Shown piece after piece: positions 36,701 to 45,022 of a stretch of 64,000 nt of DNA (position 1 is the first letter of the stretch; the number at the start of each line of letters is the position of its first letter). This DNA comes from Heliomicrobium modesticaldum Ice1 (GTDB lineage: Bacteria > Bacillota > Desulfitobacteriia > Heliobacteriales > Heliobacteriaceae). Where the stretch lies: contig NC_010337.2 of assembly GCF_000019165.1 (NCBI RefSeq), positions 661,501 to 725,500 on the forward strand, written 5' to 3'. The notes under the pieces were generated by a model. That model saw only the letters and a program-made list of their open reading frames with translations, ran no database searches and was not told where the DNA came from. The position numbers were made by a program, and so were the translations under genes.

Positions 36701-37807
36701 GAAGGCGGTATCGAAGGCGGTATCGAAGGCAGTATCGAAGGCAGTATCGAAGGCAGTATCGAAGGCAGTATCGAAGGCAGTATCGCTGACAGCGCTGGAC
36801 TGCTCCCTTGGTCGGCAGCTTTTTCCCTCTCCGGCTATGACCGTTTTGAAGCCGACTTCTACGGCTTTACCCTCCATGAGCTGACTCAGATCGCCGTCTC
36901 CGCCGCTGAGGGGGACATACAGCGCTGTCTTGCCGGTTTAGACGATATGATCGAAGCGGCCCGCCTGGACGCGTCGGCGCGCCGGCGCCAACGGGTCGCC
37001 TGTGAGACCTCCCGTCTCGAGGCGGAACGGGCCGTCAGCGCCGTCAGCGTCGACGCTGACGGCGATCTCCTGGACAAAGAAGCCGATGAATTGATCTATT
37101 ACGTCAACCAGCGGATCTTCTACCGCTTTGGCGATCTCTACGACCGCTACTTCAACCCGTCTGTCCTCCAGGACTCACGAGGCAACATCACGAAACAAAG
37201 CATGCAGCACTGCCTGGAGGAACTGCTGCAGACCCTGGAGAAAGAACTGGCCCAGGAGATCCGGGCTACGTCGTTGCGCCTGGAGCAGTTCGTTCACAAG
37301 CGCGCCGGCCAGTACCGGAACAAGCTGGCCCAGTCCATCGGGGCCATCGACTCCCGCTGCGCCCTGCCGGCCTATGAGCCGGTGGCCTTGCCGGCACTGG
37401 AAATACCGGAGCAGCTCTCCCTCTCCCGCTCTGAAGCCCTCCGCGTCTTGCCCAACGGGTTCGGCAACCCCAAGGACTTCTTCGAAGGTTCCGGCCGCAA
37501 CCGCCTCCGGTCACAACTGGAGGAGAGCCTCCGCACCCCCGTGCAGAATTACCTGTCCGATGCATCCGTCGTGGTCAAGGCCATTTACGCCCCCCTGCTG
37601 GCGCAACGGCTGGAAGAAGCGCGGCACCGTGCCCTACAGGCCGTCGCCGACCACTACGCCGGCCTCCTGGCGGCGCTCGATGCGGATTTTGACCTGGCTG
37701 CTGCGGAAGGGATCCGCGCTGACCTGGCAATGCACGCTGGCCTCGGCGATGAAAGCCGGTTTCGGCAGCCTGCGACAGCGACGGCTGCGACCAGCGCCTG
37801 GAGATGA
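33752..37807 (+). CDS. Double dynamin-like GTPase (DynA/YpbR type)
   Basis: A 1351-residue bacterial dynamin with two fused GTPase units, as in Bacillus DynA, which tethers and repairs membranes. Unit 1: P-loop GHVSGGKS (about 56-63), switch DTPGVDS, NQID. Unit 2: P-loop GAFSAGKS (about 672-679), DTPGADS (about 829-835), and INAADLA for G4. Long helical stalk segments follow each GTPase. At about 981-1012 a GIEG/SIEG repeat, coded by a 12-bp minisatellite, interrupts unit 2. No transmembrane helix is obvious. TTG at 33752 has the best-spaced ribosome site (GGTG); TTG 33731 or GTG 33746 are alternatives. Confidence 0.88.
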   Translation: MTTNPLPASAIIPMLIERLQTLADRFRQSRDEHAAYAAETLIGKLRRRQLRIAFCGHVSGGKSALINALIGDDILPTSPIPSSANIVTVRSGPASARARLKSGETVELDLFANLSGVQEHCLDGTDTHSVDIAIPIDLFGCAVDLVDTPGVDSAEAARRLAEDPAIVAADVIFYVMDYNHVQSEINFSFTKRLKERGKPVFLIVNQIDKHCDFELDFDYFRRSSAASFAAWDIQPEGIFFTSLSDPSHPENELPRLKARLRDLFRHEEELLVASVLPATRQLIDDHCRRLAEADREERQRLQALLDAAEDLEEALQSYGQVSRRIDELQRAPQRLKEELDREIRRVVENARITPHTTSELARRYLESRSSGFKVGFLFSSEKTKKEIATRLAAVYADFRQHVSTQLEWHLRDVLARVAERHGVTDGEYIQRANSLTVHWGADLLARLVREGAVVGNEYVHNYTRDIAAEVKSLYRREALALAEEAVQLAKRAAARQIEQLTRQLEPLQPLVDAIKTLDKMEQAERKSRNELLAALHRGLPEVVPMESLLSPPPETADSAAGGTGGTAAAVSGTAPDPLAGLGQALREQSAPERAASGRSDFDLAADLLAAPALNAATGLSDGATPPILQHTAQRLRRCAAAVAPLPGFAHIAEELASRAERLEKNIFTVALFGAFSAGKSSVANALLGRPVLPVSPNPTTAAINKILPPNEENPHGTVRVRLKTAADIESDVLHSLSACDVAASNMAEALRRLHEISPGDIHPTAKPHYSFLRAVARGIGAVESRLGEEQIIDLDAFQDYVASEEKACFVEWIELYYRCPLTARGVMLVDTPGADSINARHTGVAFDYIKKADAILFVTYFNSAFSHADRDFLFQLGRVKDSFGLDKMFFLINAADLARSAGELAEVQRHVAERITACGISKPRLYTVSSQTALLARLGELGLLTASQKKTYRQRTNSLAAVRKAGTAREGIGGIGGGIGAGIEGGIEGGIEGSIEGSIEGSIEGSIEGSIADSAGLLPWSAAFSLSGYDRFEADFYGFTLHELTQIAVSAAEGDIQRCLAGLDDMIEAARLDASARRRQRVACETSRLEAERAVSAVSVDADGDLLDKEADELIYYVNQRIFYRFGDLYDRYFNPSVLQDSRGNITKQSMQHCLEELLQTLEKELAQEIRATSLRLEQFVHKRAGQYRNKLAQSIGAIDSRCALPAYEPVALPALEIPEQLSLSRSEALRVLPNGFGNPKDFFEGSGRNRLRSQLEESLRTPVQNYLSDASVVVKAIYAPLLAQRLEEARHRALQAVADHYAGLLAALDADFDLAAAEGIRADLAMHAGLGDESRFRQPATATAATSAWR
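36695..36790 (+). repeat. 12-bp minisatellite inside the dynamin gene
   Basis: Three GGTATCGAAGGC and four AGTATCGAAGGC units in perfect register, then one degenerate unit (AGTATCGCTGAC). Copy changes keep the frame. Confidence 0.95.
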
Positions 37808-37811
37808 TGCA

Positions 37812-37858
37812 AACAGCCCCGGATGACGTCCGAAACTCAGGCGTCTTCCGGGGCTGTT
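37812..37858. terminator. Inverted repeat between the convergent dynamin and HemAT genes
   Basis: Twelve-base perfect arms (37812-37823 and 37847-37858) with an inner GACG/CGTC pair. T-tracts are weak, but its position right after the dynamin stop and its symmetry suit a bidirectional terminator. Confidence 0.6.
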
Positions 37859-37897
37859 GAATCGTTTCCACCGAAACTGTTGAATCGTTTCCACCGA
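37854..37897. repeat. 21-bp tandem repeat near the HemAT stop
   Basis: Two exact copies (37854-37874, 37877-37897) containing TTGAATCGTTTCCACC, period 23 bp. Confidence 0.9.
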
Positions 37898-37911
37898 GGC
37901 AGTTGGCTCGT

Positions 37912-39222
37912 CTACTGTTTGATTTCCTGGGCCATCATCGCCAGTTCCTCTGCCGAGTGGGCCACTGACTCAGATGCGTTTTCGATCTCATGGGCCGTCG
38001 TGCTGAGCGTGACAACCTCATCGGAAATCTGCCGCATCTGTTCCTGATTGAGGGCGATCGACTGGATGATCTGGGAAAAGCCCTGGACCACCTTGTCTAC
38101 CAGTTCATTGACACGCTCCATCGATTTGGCGTTCTGCTCCATCGACCCGCTCACATCAGCCGTATGGTGGCGCGACTGCTGGATCATCTCGGCGATCTCT
38201 TTCACCGACTGCTCCGAGCTGCCCGCCAGCTTCTTCACTTCCTGGGCGACGACGTTGAAGCCGCGGCCCTGTTCCCCGGCTCGGGCCGATTCGATGGCGG
38301 CGTTCAACGCCAACAGGTTGGTCTGAGAGGCGATGCCCTGGATGACCTCGGCGATGGAGGAGATCTTCTCGGAGCTCACATCGAGGGCGGCGATCTTCTG
38401 CTTCATATCCAGCATCAGTTGGGAAAGCTCTCGGATGGCTTGAACAGCCTCCTTCAGTTGTCCTTCGCCGCCTTTGGCCAGGGTGACGACCTCGGCGGAG
38501 TGCTTGGCCGCCTCGGTCACGTTCCGGGTGATCCGTTCCACCGACGTGGACATGTGCGCTGCCGAAGCGGCTGTCTCCTCCGCCGTGGCGGCCAGGCTCT
38601 GGCTGGCGTCGTTGACCTGCTGCTGCAGCGATGTCAGGTCGTTCAGGATCCTCTCCAACTCTTCTTTCTTTGACAAACCGGATGTGTAGCTCTCGATATA
38701 GCTGCTCATGGCCAGTTGCTGATCCAGGTTGGTGATCGTCAACAGCGCCGTCACCGCTTGTTTGGCCCGTTCCTTGTCCTTGTAGGCGTCCATGATTTTG
38801 GGGATCAAGAAGTTGTAGTGCAATTGGTAAGCTGATGTAAACCAATAGGGCGGCAGGGCGATGCGGTCATGGGCCTTGCCGATCTTGTAGCGCTCGAACA
38901 CATAGTTGTCATCGATCTTCATCGGCGCCAGGCTGAGGATATAGTTCCGCATGGTCTTTTTCAGCCGGTCGACGGTGGTGGTGCGGTCGATAAACTCGCG
39001 CATCTCCGCCATGGCGCCGAGGTGGCCGTAGAAGGCCTCCACGGCCGCATCAACGTTCTGTTCCAGGATGGGCCTGATTTCCTGCAGGAGTTCCAACTGC
39101 TCAGGCGTCAGCTTGATGAAACGGACAGACAGTTGAAAGGAAGGATCTTGCAGCGAGATCGTCGGTTTCGGTCCCCTGTAGGGGCGGGGCTCTGATTCAT
39201 CTGCCGATTTGCGCCAAAACAT
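37912..39222 (-). CDS. hemAT: Globin-coupled methyl-accepting chemotaxis protein (HemAT)
   Basis: Soluble oxygen-sensing chemoreceptor, 436 residues. An N-terminal sensor globin (about 25-185) contains the probable proximal heme ligand His118 in KIGKAHDRI, as in Bacillus HemAT. A helical linker leads to the MCP signalling domain, whose hairpin tip reads like [20 protein letters not shown] and [14 protein letters not shown], the CheA/CheW contact. No transmembrane helices are present, as in other HemATs. ATG at 39222 follows GAGGAGGG. The 5' leader has a sigma-28-like -10 and a candidate structured RNA. It converges with the dynamin gene. Confidence 0.93.
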   Translation of the reverse strand: MFWRKSADESEPRPYRGPKPTISLQDPSFQLSVRFIKLTPEQLELLQEIRPILEQNVDAAVEAFYGHLGAMAEMREFIDRTTTVDRLKKTMRNYILSLAPMKIDDNYVFERYKIGKAHDRIALPPYWFTSAYQLHYNFLIPKIMDAYKDKERAKQAVTALLTITNLDQQLAMSSYIESYTSGLSKKEELERILNDLTSLQQQVNDASQSLAATAEETAASAAHMSTSVERITRNVTEAAKHSAEVVTLAKGGEGQLKEAVQAIRELSQLMLDMKQKIAALDVSSEKISSIAEVIQGIASQTNLLALNAAIESARAGEQGRGFNVVAQEVKKLAGSSEQSVKEIAEMIQQSRHHTADVSGSMEQNAKSMERVNELVDKVVQGFSQIIQSIALNQEQMRQISDEVVTLSTTAHEIENASESVAHSAEELAMMAQEIKQ

Positions 39223-39294
39223 ATGAGAACCCTCCTCGTATGTTCAATGAAACAAGTCAGTGAAAACAAAGAATGCCCGTCATTAAGGCAACAA

Positions 39295-39383
39295 GCCGGT
39301 AACGGCCATGCCACCAGGCGGCTGAAGGCAACTCCGCTTAGCCGTAGCTTTTCGCGATCTTCTCTCGGATTCCTGCAACCGAC
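39295..39383 (-). ncRNA. Candidate structured leader RNA upstream of hemAT
   Basis: On the minus strand a closing helix GUCGGU/ACCGGC (39378-39383 with 39295-39300) encloses an arm formed by GCUAC/GUGGC (39344-39348 with 39310-39314) capped by GCGG/CCGC (39334-39337 with 39318-39321). The single-stranded GCGAAAAGCTACGGCTAAG resembles the conserved core of c-di-GMP-I (GEMM) riboswitches, which often precede chemoreceptor genes, but the GNRA arm is not convincing. Identity is therefore uncertain. Confidence 0.35.
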
Positions 39384-39399
39384 CGCCCCTCGTGATAAA

Positions 39400-39407
39400 A
39401 TATCGCC
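39400..39407 (-). promoter_or_regulatory. Possible sigma-28 (SigD) -10 element of hemAT
   Basis: Minus-strand GGCGATAT matches the flagellar-sigma -10 consensus GCCGATAT at 7 of 8 bases. The -35 (TGGA against TAAA at 15 bp) is poor. Motility genes such as MCPs commonly use this promoter type. Confidence 0.35.
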
Positions 39408-39571
39408 TTTTCGTGACCATTCTCCAAAACGCTTGAGATGAGGGAATGATCGACTTTTTTATCAAAGATGCGCAGGCGCTGCGGGATGCGCTATCCTCGG
39501 CATTTTATTTGTATTATACTAAAGATATGAAGCTAGACCTAGAAGTATAAACGCTAGCGGAGGTTTCCCAG

Positions 39572-40201
39572 ATGAAAATGTTGAAGATCCCTGAACCGAC
39601 CGTAGTCCGGCTCTCTCTCTACTCTCGTTTTTTGAACCAGGCGAGCAGCAAAGGCATTGACATAATCTCCTCCGACGAGATCGGCGCCGCCGTCGGCATC
39701 CCGTCGGCCCAAGTCCGCAAGGATCTCTCCTATTTCGGTGAGTTCGGCATCCGCGGCGTCGGCTACCGCGTCCGGGAACTCTGTTCCCAGGTGGATAAAC
39801 TCCTCTGTGTCAACCAGACCTGGCCGGTCATCATCATCGGCGCCGGTCACCTGGGCTTGGCCATGTCCGGGTACAGGGGGCTGCAGGATCGCGGCTTCGA
39901 CGTGATCGCCCTCTTCGACGCCAACCCGGCCAAGCAAGGCGAGCTGCCCAACGGCCTGTCCGTCCTGCCCATGGAGAGATTGGCCGAGACGGTGCGGGAG
40001 AAGGATATCCGCATCGGCATCATCACCGTCCCCGCCGACGCGGCCCAGCAGGTGGCCGAAGCGCTCATTGCGGCGGGCATCACCGCCATCATCAACTTCG
40101 CGCCCACGGTCCTCAACGTCCCGCCCGAGGTGAAGGTCCGCAACATCGACTTGACGGTAAACCTGGAGGTGCTCAGCTTCAACCTAGGGATGCGGGGATA
40201 A
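39572..40201 (+). CDS. rex: Redox-sensing transcriptional repressor Rex
   Basis: Homodimeric repressor that leaves DNA when NADH rises, controlling fermentation and respiration genes. The 209-residue protein has an N-terminal winged helix (SSDEIGAAVGIPSAQVRKDL, residues about 33-52, then YFGEFG) and a Rossmann domain with GAGHLG at 90-95. The C-terminal swapped helix is present. ATG at 39572 follows AGCGGAGG. A TATACT-like -10 is at 39515-39520. I do not see the Rex box TTGTGAA-N4-TTCACAA in its own promoter. It ends the accessory block and converges on minJ. Confidence 0.95.
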   Translation: MKMLKIPEPTVVRLSLYSRFLNQASSKGIDIISSDEIGAAVGIPSAQVRKDLSYFGEFGIRGVGYRVRELCSQVDKLLCVNQTWPVIIIGAGHLGLAMSGYRGLQDRGFDVIALFDANPAKQGELPNGLSVLPMERLAETVREKDIRIGIITVPADAAQQVAEALIAAGITAIINFAPTVLNVPPEVKVRNIDLTVNLEVLSFNLGMRG

Positions 40202-40217
40202 TCGAACCTTTCGCGAG

Positions 40218-40254
40218 CCGGCATCGTTTTCGACACGGTGCCGGTTTTGTTTTA
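40218..40254 (+). terminator. Terminator of rex
   Basis: Arms CCGGCA (40218-40223) and TGCCGG (40239-40244) followed by TTTTGTTTT. Confidence 0.75.
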
Positions 40255-40256
40255 AA

Positions 40257-41549
40257 CTACCTCCTCCCTCGCCACAGCCCCAGCAACCACGCCAGCGGCC
40301 TCGCCAATATCCCCCCCGTCTCCAACTTCACCAACGGTGGCTCTTCCGGATCAGGCGCGGCGATCAGGCCGAGCGGCTCCTTCCAGCCCTTGACGACACT
40401 CCCCCGCTTCCATACAGTCCCCTGCCCGCCAGGCAGGTACTCCACATCCACATCGCTGGGCGACCAGGACAGGGCGATGGCCATATCCCGCTTAGACAAG
40501 ACCGTCATGCCGTTGATCCGCCCCACCACGTCGCCGGCGCGCAGGCCGAGGCGGTCTGCCGGCGATCCGGCGCCGATGTCGAGGACCCGCAGCCCTCGCA
40601 GGGAAGGGGTGAAGATCGGCACTCCCTTCATCTCCCGCCGCCGGCTCCAGAGGATCAGCGCCTCATGGCCGAGGGGGCCGAAGAGCGCCGGGAGGGCGGC
40701 CAGAGCCGGGACGTTAGAGGCGACGACAGCCAGGGCGAGCAGGATGGCGCTGTAGAGAGCGAGGTGCGCCGCCGAGCGGCGGGCGTGCGCCGCCGGCAAG
40801 CGGGTGACGGCCAGGTCGCCGTAGCCGAGAAGGGCGACGATGGGCAAGGGAAAGAGGACGGCGATCTCCTTGGCCGCGTCGTAGTCGAAGGGGGGCTGCG
40901 CGATCAGCGGCCACCAGTCCGGCGTGGCGATCTCCTGCCAGGGCAGTCCGCTATCTACAGGGACCGGCAGCAGGGTCAGCACCAGCAGCGGGATGGGCCA
41001 GAAACTCTGCAGGTTGAAGGCACCTACCGTCATCCCCTTGCGGTGGGCGATAAAGACAGGCAGGCGGCTCAGGTGGCCCGAGAGGTAGATCAGCAAAGCT
41101 TCCACCAGGTGCAAGATGGCGACGAGCCCCATGATCTGCGCTGCGCTGACCTCACGCCAGCCCATGAACAAGGCGGCTAGGGAGATCAAGCCGCCCGCGT
41201 AGGCGTAGCACATGTAGCGCACGTTGATCAGGGCCAGCAGCAGCGCCACTGGCAGGAGGTAGATAAAGCCGGCCGCCACGATGGTGATCCCGAAAAAGAG
41301 CATCAGCAATGAGCCGAAAAAACCGGCGATGACGCCGTAGACGGCCGAGTAGAGGACGGGCCGCCACCAGCCCTCCCGTTCCAATTGGAACAACTCCGCT
41401 TTCAACCGGCTCTGGCGCCGGTAGAGGAGGGCAATGATGAAAAGGAATACCCAAAAAGACGGGTATTCCTGCGGTTGCAAGAGGAGGACTTCCATCGCCT
41501 CCAGGACCAGTCGGATCAGATCCCAAGGTGCCATCGGGGTGATCGCCAA
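40257..41549 (-). CDS. PDZ-domain polytopic membrane protein (MinJ-like)
   Basis: A 430-residue protein with about eight transmembrane helices in the first 300 residues and a single cytoplasmic or membrane-proximal PDZ domain at about 320-400 (LRVLDIGAGSPADRLGLRAGDVVGRINGMTV). This layout and its place downstream of the ctp protease gene match Bacillus MinJ, the bridge between DivIVA and MinD in division-site selection; sequence similarity to MinJ proper is low, so the role is inferred. The start is TTG 41549 or ATG 41534; neither has a well-spaced ribosome site. Confidence 0.75.
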   Translation of the reverse strand: MAITPMAPWDLIRLVLEAMEVLLLQPQEYPSFWVFLFIIALLYRRQSRLKAELFQLEREGWWRPVLYSAVYGVIAGFFGSLLMLFFGITIVAAGFIYLLPVALLLALINVRYMCYAYAGGLISLAALFMGWREVSAAQIMGLVAILHLVEALLIYLSGHLSRLPVFIAHRKGMTVGAFNLQSFWPIPLLVLTLLPVPVDSGLPWQEIATPDWWPLIAQPPFDYDAAKEIAVLFPLPIVALLGYGDLAVTRLPAAHARRSAAHLALYSAILLALAVVASNVPALAALPALFGPLGHEALILWSRRREMKGVPIFTPSLRGLRVLDIGAGSPADRLGLRAGDVVGRINGMTVLSKRDMAIALSWSPSDVDVEYLPGGQGTVWKRGSVVKGWKEPLGLIAAPDPEEPPLVKLETGGILARPLAWLLGLWRGRR

Positions 41550-41677
41550 CCTTTAGTTTTTTGTGAAAAGCCCTTTTCATCATCGCTTGCGACCTGACGG
41601 GGTCAGGAACGTTGTGTTGAACCGATCATCACACAGACAAAGCGGCAGCGCTCCGCCGCGGCATCAGTCATGAACGA

Positions 41678-42901
41678 TTATCTCATCATCGTTCGAAGCG
41701 TTTCCAGGCCTTTGTCGAACTGCACATCGGCTTCCTCCCCGCCGTGGGCAGAGGCGCCGTTCGCTTTTTCCGCTTCCACCTTCACATCAGGCTCGATGCC
41801 GATCTTGTGGATGTCGTTACCTTTCGGCGTCAGGTACTTGGCCGTCGTCAGTTTGACGCCGGCGCCGCCGCTCAGTTCGATCAGGGACTGGACGACACCC
41901 TTGCCGAAGGTCTTCGTCCCCACGAGGGCGCCGGTGCCGCTGTCTTTGATGGCGCCGGCGACAATCTCCGAGGCGCTGGCCGAGCCGCCGTTGATCAGCA
42001 CTACGACGGGGATGTTGATGTACTCGCGCGTCGTCTCGTAGTTTTCGCTGCGGCCTTCACGATCGACCACCGAGACGACCCGCCCTTTGGGAACGAAGTG
42101 GGAAGCGATGTTGACGGCCGCCCGCAGTTCACCGCCGGGGTTGTCGCGCAGATCCATGATGATCCCTTTAACTTTTTTATCCTTAAAGTCCTGGATCGCC
42201 CGGTCTACCTCGCTGGAGGCGGTCATGTTGAACTGACTGATGCGCAGGACGCCCACATGGCTGTCTTTTTTGGCGATCTCGGCGGTGACCACGGGGATAT
42301 TGACCTTTTCTCGGTTGATCTTGAATTCAAGGAGGCTCTTGGAGGCTTCCCGGAAGACGGTCAGGTTCACCTCCGTCCCTTCCGGTCCCTTGATCTTCGA
42401 TACGGCCACATCGACATCCATGTCGGCCACGTCTTCGCCGTTGACCTTGACGATCACATCGCCAGACTTGAGGCCGGCCCGCTCGGCCGGACCGCCTTTG
42501 ATCGGCGACACGACGACCATCTGGTTCGTGTCTTTTTTGTTGATATAGACACCGATCCCGGTGAAGGCGCCTTCGATCTGCTCAGTGAGGTGCTTGTATT
42601 CCTTCGGTTCCATATAGACCGAGTAGGGATCTTTTAAGGCGGCCACCATGCCCTTCATGGCGCCGTTGACCAGGTCGTTGACTGACACCGGTTCGAGGTA
42701 TTCCGTGGTCACCAGCCGGACGACCTTGATCAGATTGCCCACGTTCTGGGCGTCGCCCAGCGCAGCCATGGCCAGGGAACCGGTCAGGAGGAGGCTGCTG
42801 AGGAGGACGAGAACAATAAAGAGGATAGGGCCACTTCGACGACCGGCCAATGCGTTCAACCACCTTACATGTTTTTCCGCTTCTCTCCACTCTATTCGCA
42901 T
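41678..42901 (-). CDS. ctpA: Carboxy-terminal processing protease (S41 family)
   Basis: Serine protease that trims exported or membrane proteins; the Bacillus relatives CtpA/CtpB act in the envelope and in sigma-K activation. The 407-residue product has one N-terminal transmembrane anchor (about 24-46), a PDZ domain (about 105-190, FTGIGVYI and AERAGLKSGDVIVKVNG), and the catalytic Ser in NGGSASASE with Lys in GTKTFGKG. ATG at 42901 has AAAAGG 6 bases upstream; the frame is open to 42979 but that part overlaps the upstream gene. It lies 22 bp behind the EnvC-like gene. Confidence 0.92.
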   Translation of the reverse strand: MRIEWREAEKHVRWLNALAGRRSGPILFIVLVLLSSLLLTGSLAMAALGDAQNVGNLIKVVRLVTTEYLEPVSVNDLVNGAMKGMVAALKDPYSVYMEPKEYKHLTEQIEGAFTGIGVYINKKDTNQMVVVSPIKGGPAERAGLKSGDVIVKVNGEDVADMDVDVAVSKIKGPEGTEVNLTVFREASKSLLEFKINREKVNIPVVTAEIAKKDSHVGVLRISQFNMTASSEVDRAIQDFKDKKVKGIIMDLRDNPGGELRAAVNIASHFVPKGRVVSVVDREGRSENYETTREYINIPVVVLINGGSASASEIVAGAIKDSGTGALVGTKTFGKGVVQSLIELSGGAGVKLTTAKYLTPKGNDIHKIGIEPDVKVEAEKANGASAHGGEEADVQFDKGLETLRTMMR

Positions 42902-42923
42902 GGACGGCCTTTTATGCAGGGAA

Positions 42924-44099
42924 TCAGCCGCCGATGTAGGGCATGGGGTTGGTATGGTTTCCGTTGACGCGGACTTCAAAGTGCAGGTGCGGTCCCGTGC
43001 TCCAACCGGTCGAGCCGACCTGCCCGATGATATCGCCCTTCTGCACCGTCTGGCCGTCGCTCACATTGATCACCGACATGTGGCCGTAGAGGGTGGCCGT
43101 TCCGCCGCCATGGTCGATGATCACCGTGTTGCCATAGGCGCCGTAGTAGCCGGCCATAGCGACGACGCCCGTCTGGGCGGCATGGATCGGCGTGCCCGTG
43201 GGAGCCGGGAAGTCGACGCCCGTGTGAAAACGCGCCTTCTTCAAGACGGGGTGGATGCGGTTGCCGTAGGGGGACGAGACTGCGGTGTTGTTGGGCACGG
43301 GGTGGGCCATCGGGCCGCTGCCCATCTTGGGCCGGTTCTGCTTCATCTGCAGGGAGCGGATGACGGCCTCCAGCTGGCGAGAGGCCGCTTCCTCTTCATC
43401 GAGCATCCGCTCGATCGATTCCTTTTCATTGACCACCTGGGCGAGCACCTGCTGGGTCTCCTGGGCCTGCTGGGCCAGGAGCACCTTCTGGGCCGCCGTC
43501 TGTTCCCGCAGCTGGGCCAGTTCGGCGCGCCGCCTCTCCAGTTCGGCCTTGCGCTCCGCGATCCGCTTCTCCTCAGCCTCAATCTTCGCGATCAAGCGGG
43601 CGTCGCTCTCGACGATCTTTTCCATGAGGTCCATGCGGGTTAAAAAGTCGGTGAAACTGCTCGCTTGCAGGATCACATCGAGGTAGGAGACGCTGCCATT
43701 GATGTACATATCCTTCAGGCGCGTCTTCAAGGCCTCGGTCTGGGACGCCTGGCGCTTCTGGGCGTCGGCGATCTCTCTTTCCGCCGTCCCGATGCGCCCC
43801 TCCACATCCTTCACCTTGCGGTTCAGGTCGTAGAGCGCCACCTCCGTCCGGTTCATCTCGCTTTTGACTGCTGCCAATTTTCCCAACACGCCCTGATGCT
43901 GTCGCTCTTTTTCCTTCAGTTCGCGCCGGGTTTTTTCGATCATGCTCCGCACTTCGTCCAGTTCCTGTTGCTTGCTCTGCAGTTCATCGGCCACGGCCGC
44001 ATTCAGGGGAAACAGGCGGACGCCGGGCGTCGCGATGCCCAGCAGAAGGGCGGTCGCCAGCCCGGCCGACAAGCCGCGGATAAGCAGGCGCTGTCGCAT
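42924..44099 (-). CDS. EnvC/NlpD-like murein hydrolase activator, M23 domain
   Basis: A 391-residue exported protein. Signal peptide about 1-37, two long coiled-coil stretches (about 38-110 and 150-255), and a C-terminal M23/LytM domain with HTGVDFPAPTGTPI and HLHFEVRVNG. The zinc ligands His and Asp of HxxxD and the final HxH are present, so it could be an active endopeptidase rather than only an activator. In this gene order FtsEX transmits ATP-driven movement to the coiled coil to open the cell wall during division. ATG at 44099 follows AAGGAGAG. Confidence 0.9.
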   Translation of the reverse strand: MRQRLLIRGLSAGLATALLLGIATPGVRLFPLNAAVADELQSKQQELDEVRSMIEKTRRELKEKERQHQGVLGKLAAVKSEMNRTEVALYDLNRKVKDVEGRIGTAEREIADAQKRQASQTEALKTRLKDMYINGSVSYLDVILQASSFTDFLTRMDLMEKIVESDARLIAKIEAEEKRIAERKAELERRRAELAQLREQTAAQKVLLAQQAQETQQVLAQVVNEKESIERMLDEEEAASRQLEAVIRSLQMKQNRPKMGSGPMAHPVPNNTAVSSPYGNRIHPVLKKARFHTGVDFPAPTGTPIHAAQTGVVAMAGYYGAYGNTVIIDHGGGTATLYGHMSVINVSDGQTVQKGDIIGQVGSTGWSTGPHLHFEVRVNGNHTNPMPYIGG

Positions 44100-44140
44100 C
44101 GGTTCTCTCCTTCCCGTTTTCGACAATTTCCGTGAGAAGC

Positions 44141-45022
44141 CTATACCTTCAAAAACTTGCGCAAGGAGATGCTGCTGCCCAGGGCGCCGATGAAGACGCC
44201 TGAGGCCAAGAGGATCTGGCTGATGGTCAGCAAAAAGCCGCTATCGGCCCGCAGGGGGACAAAGGGCAGTGATGTGCGCACATATTCGGCCACAGGCGTA
44301 TACAGTGCGTAGACCAAGACGATGGCTAACAGAGAGCCGATCAGCCCCAAGAAGGTGCCTTCCAGCAAAAAGGGCCAGCGAATGAACCAGTTGGTGGCGC
44401 CGACGAATTTCATGATGTTGATCTCGCGGCGGCGGGCGAAGACGGTCAAGCGGATCGTCGTCGAGATCAGGAAGACGGCGGCCAGGCCGATCAGGCCCAT
44501 CACCGACAGTCCGACGATACGCACCCACTGGGTCAGCCGGAGCAGCCGCTCTACGACGCCCTGGCCGTATTTGACCAGTTCCACCCCGGGAATCTTGCCG
44601 AATTCGTCGGCGAGGGAAGCCACATCGTTGGGATCCTTCGCCTTCACCCGAAACTGATCCGGGAAGGGGTTGTCTTCCCCGAGGGCGCGCAACAGCTCCG
44701 GCCGCACCTGCTTGCGCATGGCGGACATGGCTTCCTGTTTTGAGACAAAGATCACCTCGGCCACGCGGCTGTTGCCGCGCAGCCTGTCGGCCACGGCCTG
44801 GGTCTGCTTGGCGTCGATGTCGTTTTTCAGGGACAAGACGATCTCCAGATCCGACTCGATGGCAGCGGCGGCGTAGTGGCTGTTCATCACCAGCAGCAGG
44901 GAGATGCCGAGGATCAAGAGGGAGATGGCCACCGTCGAGATCGAGGCGACGCTCATCCAGCCGTTTTGCCACATGGAACGGAAGGCTTCCCGGAAGAAGT
45001 AGCCGAAGGTCTGCACTTTCAT
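44141..45022 (-). CDS. ftsX: Cell division protein FtsX
   Basis: Membrane subunit of the FtsEX complex, 293 residues with four helices (about 22-46, 165-190, 215-240, 262-285) and a 110-residue extracytoplasmic loop after the first. Typical are RREINIMKFVGATNWFIR and the N-terminal FFREAFRSMWQNGWMS. Start ATG 45022 overlaps the ftsE stop by 4 bp. The EnvC-like partner gene follows after 41 bp. Confidence 0.95.
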   Translation of the reverse strand: MKVQTFGYFFREAFRSMWQNGWMSVASISTVAISLLILGISLLLVMNSHYAAAAIESDLEIVLSLKNDIDAKQTQAVADRLRGNSRVAEVIFVSKQEAMSAMRKQVRPELLRALGEDNPFPDQFRVKAKDPNDVASLADEFGKIPGVELVKYGQGVVERLLRLTQWVRIVGLSVMGLIGLAAVFLISTTIRLTVFARRREINIMKFVGATNWFIRWPFLLEGTFLGLIGSLLAIVLVYALYTPVAEYVRTSLPFVPLRADSGFLLTISQILLASGVFIGALGSSISLRKFLKV

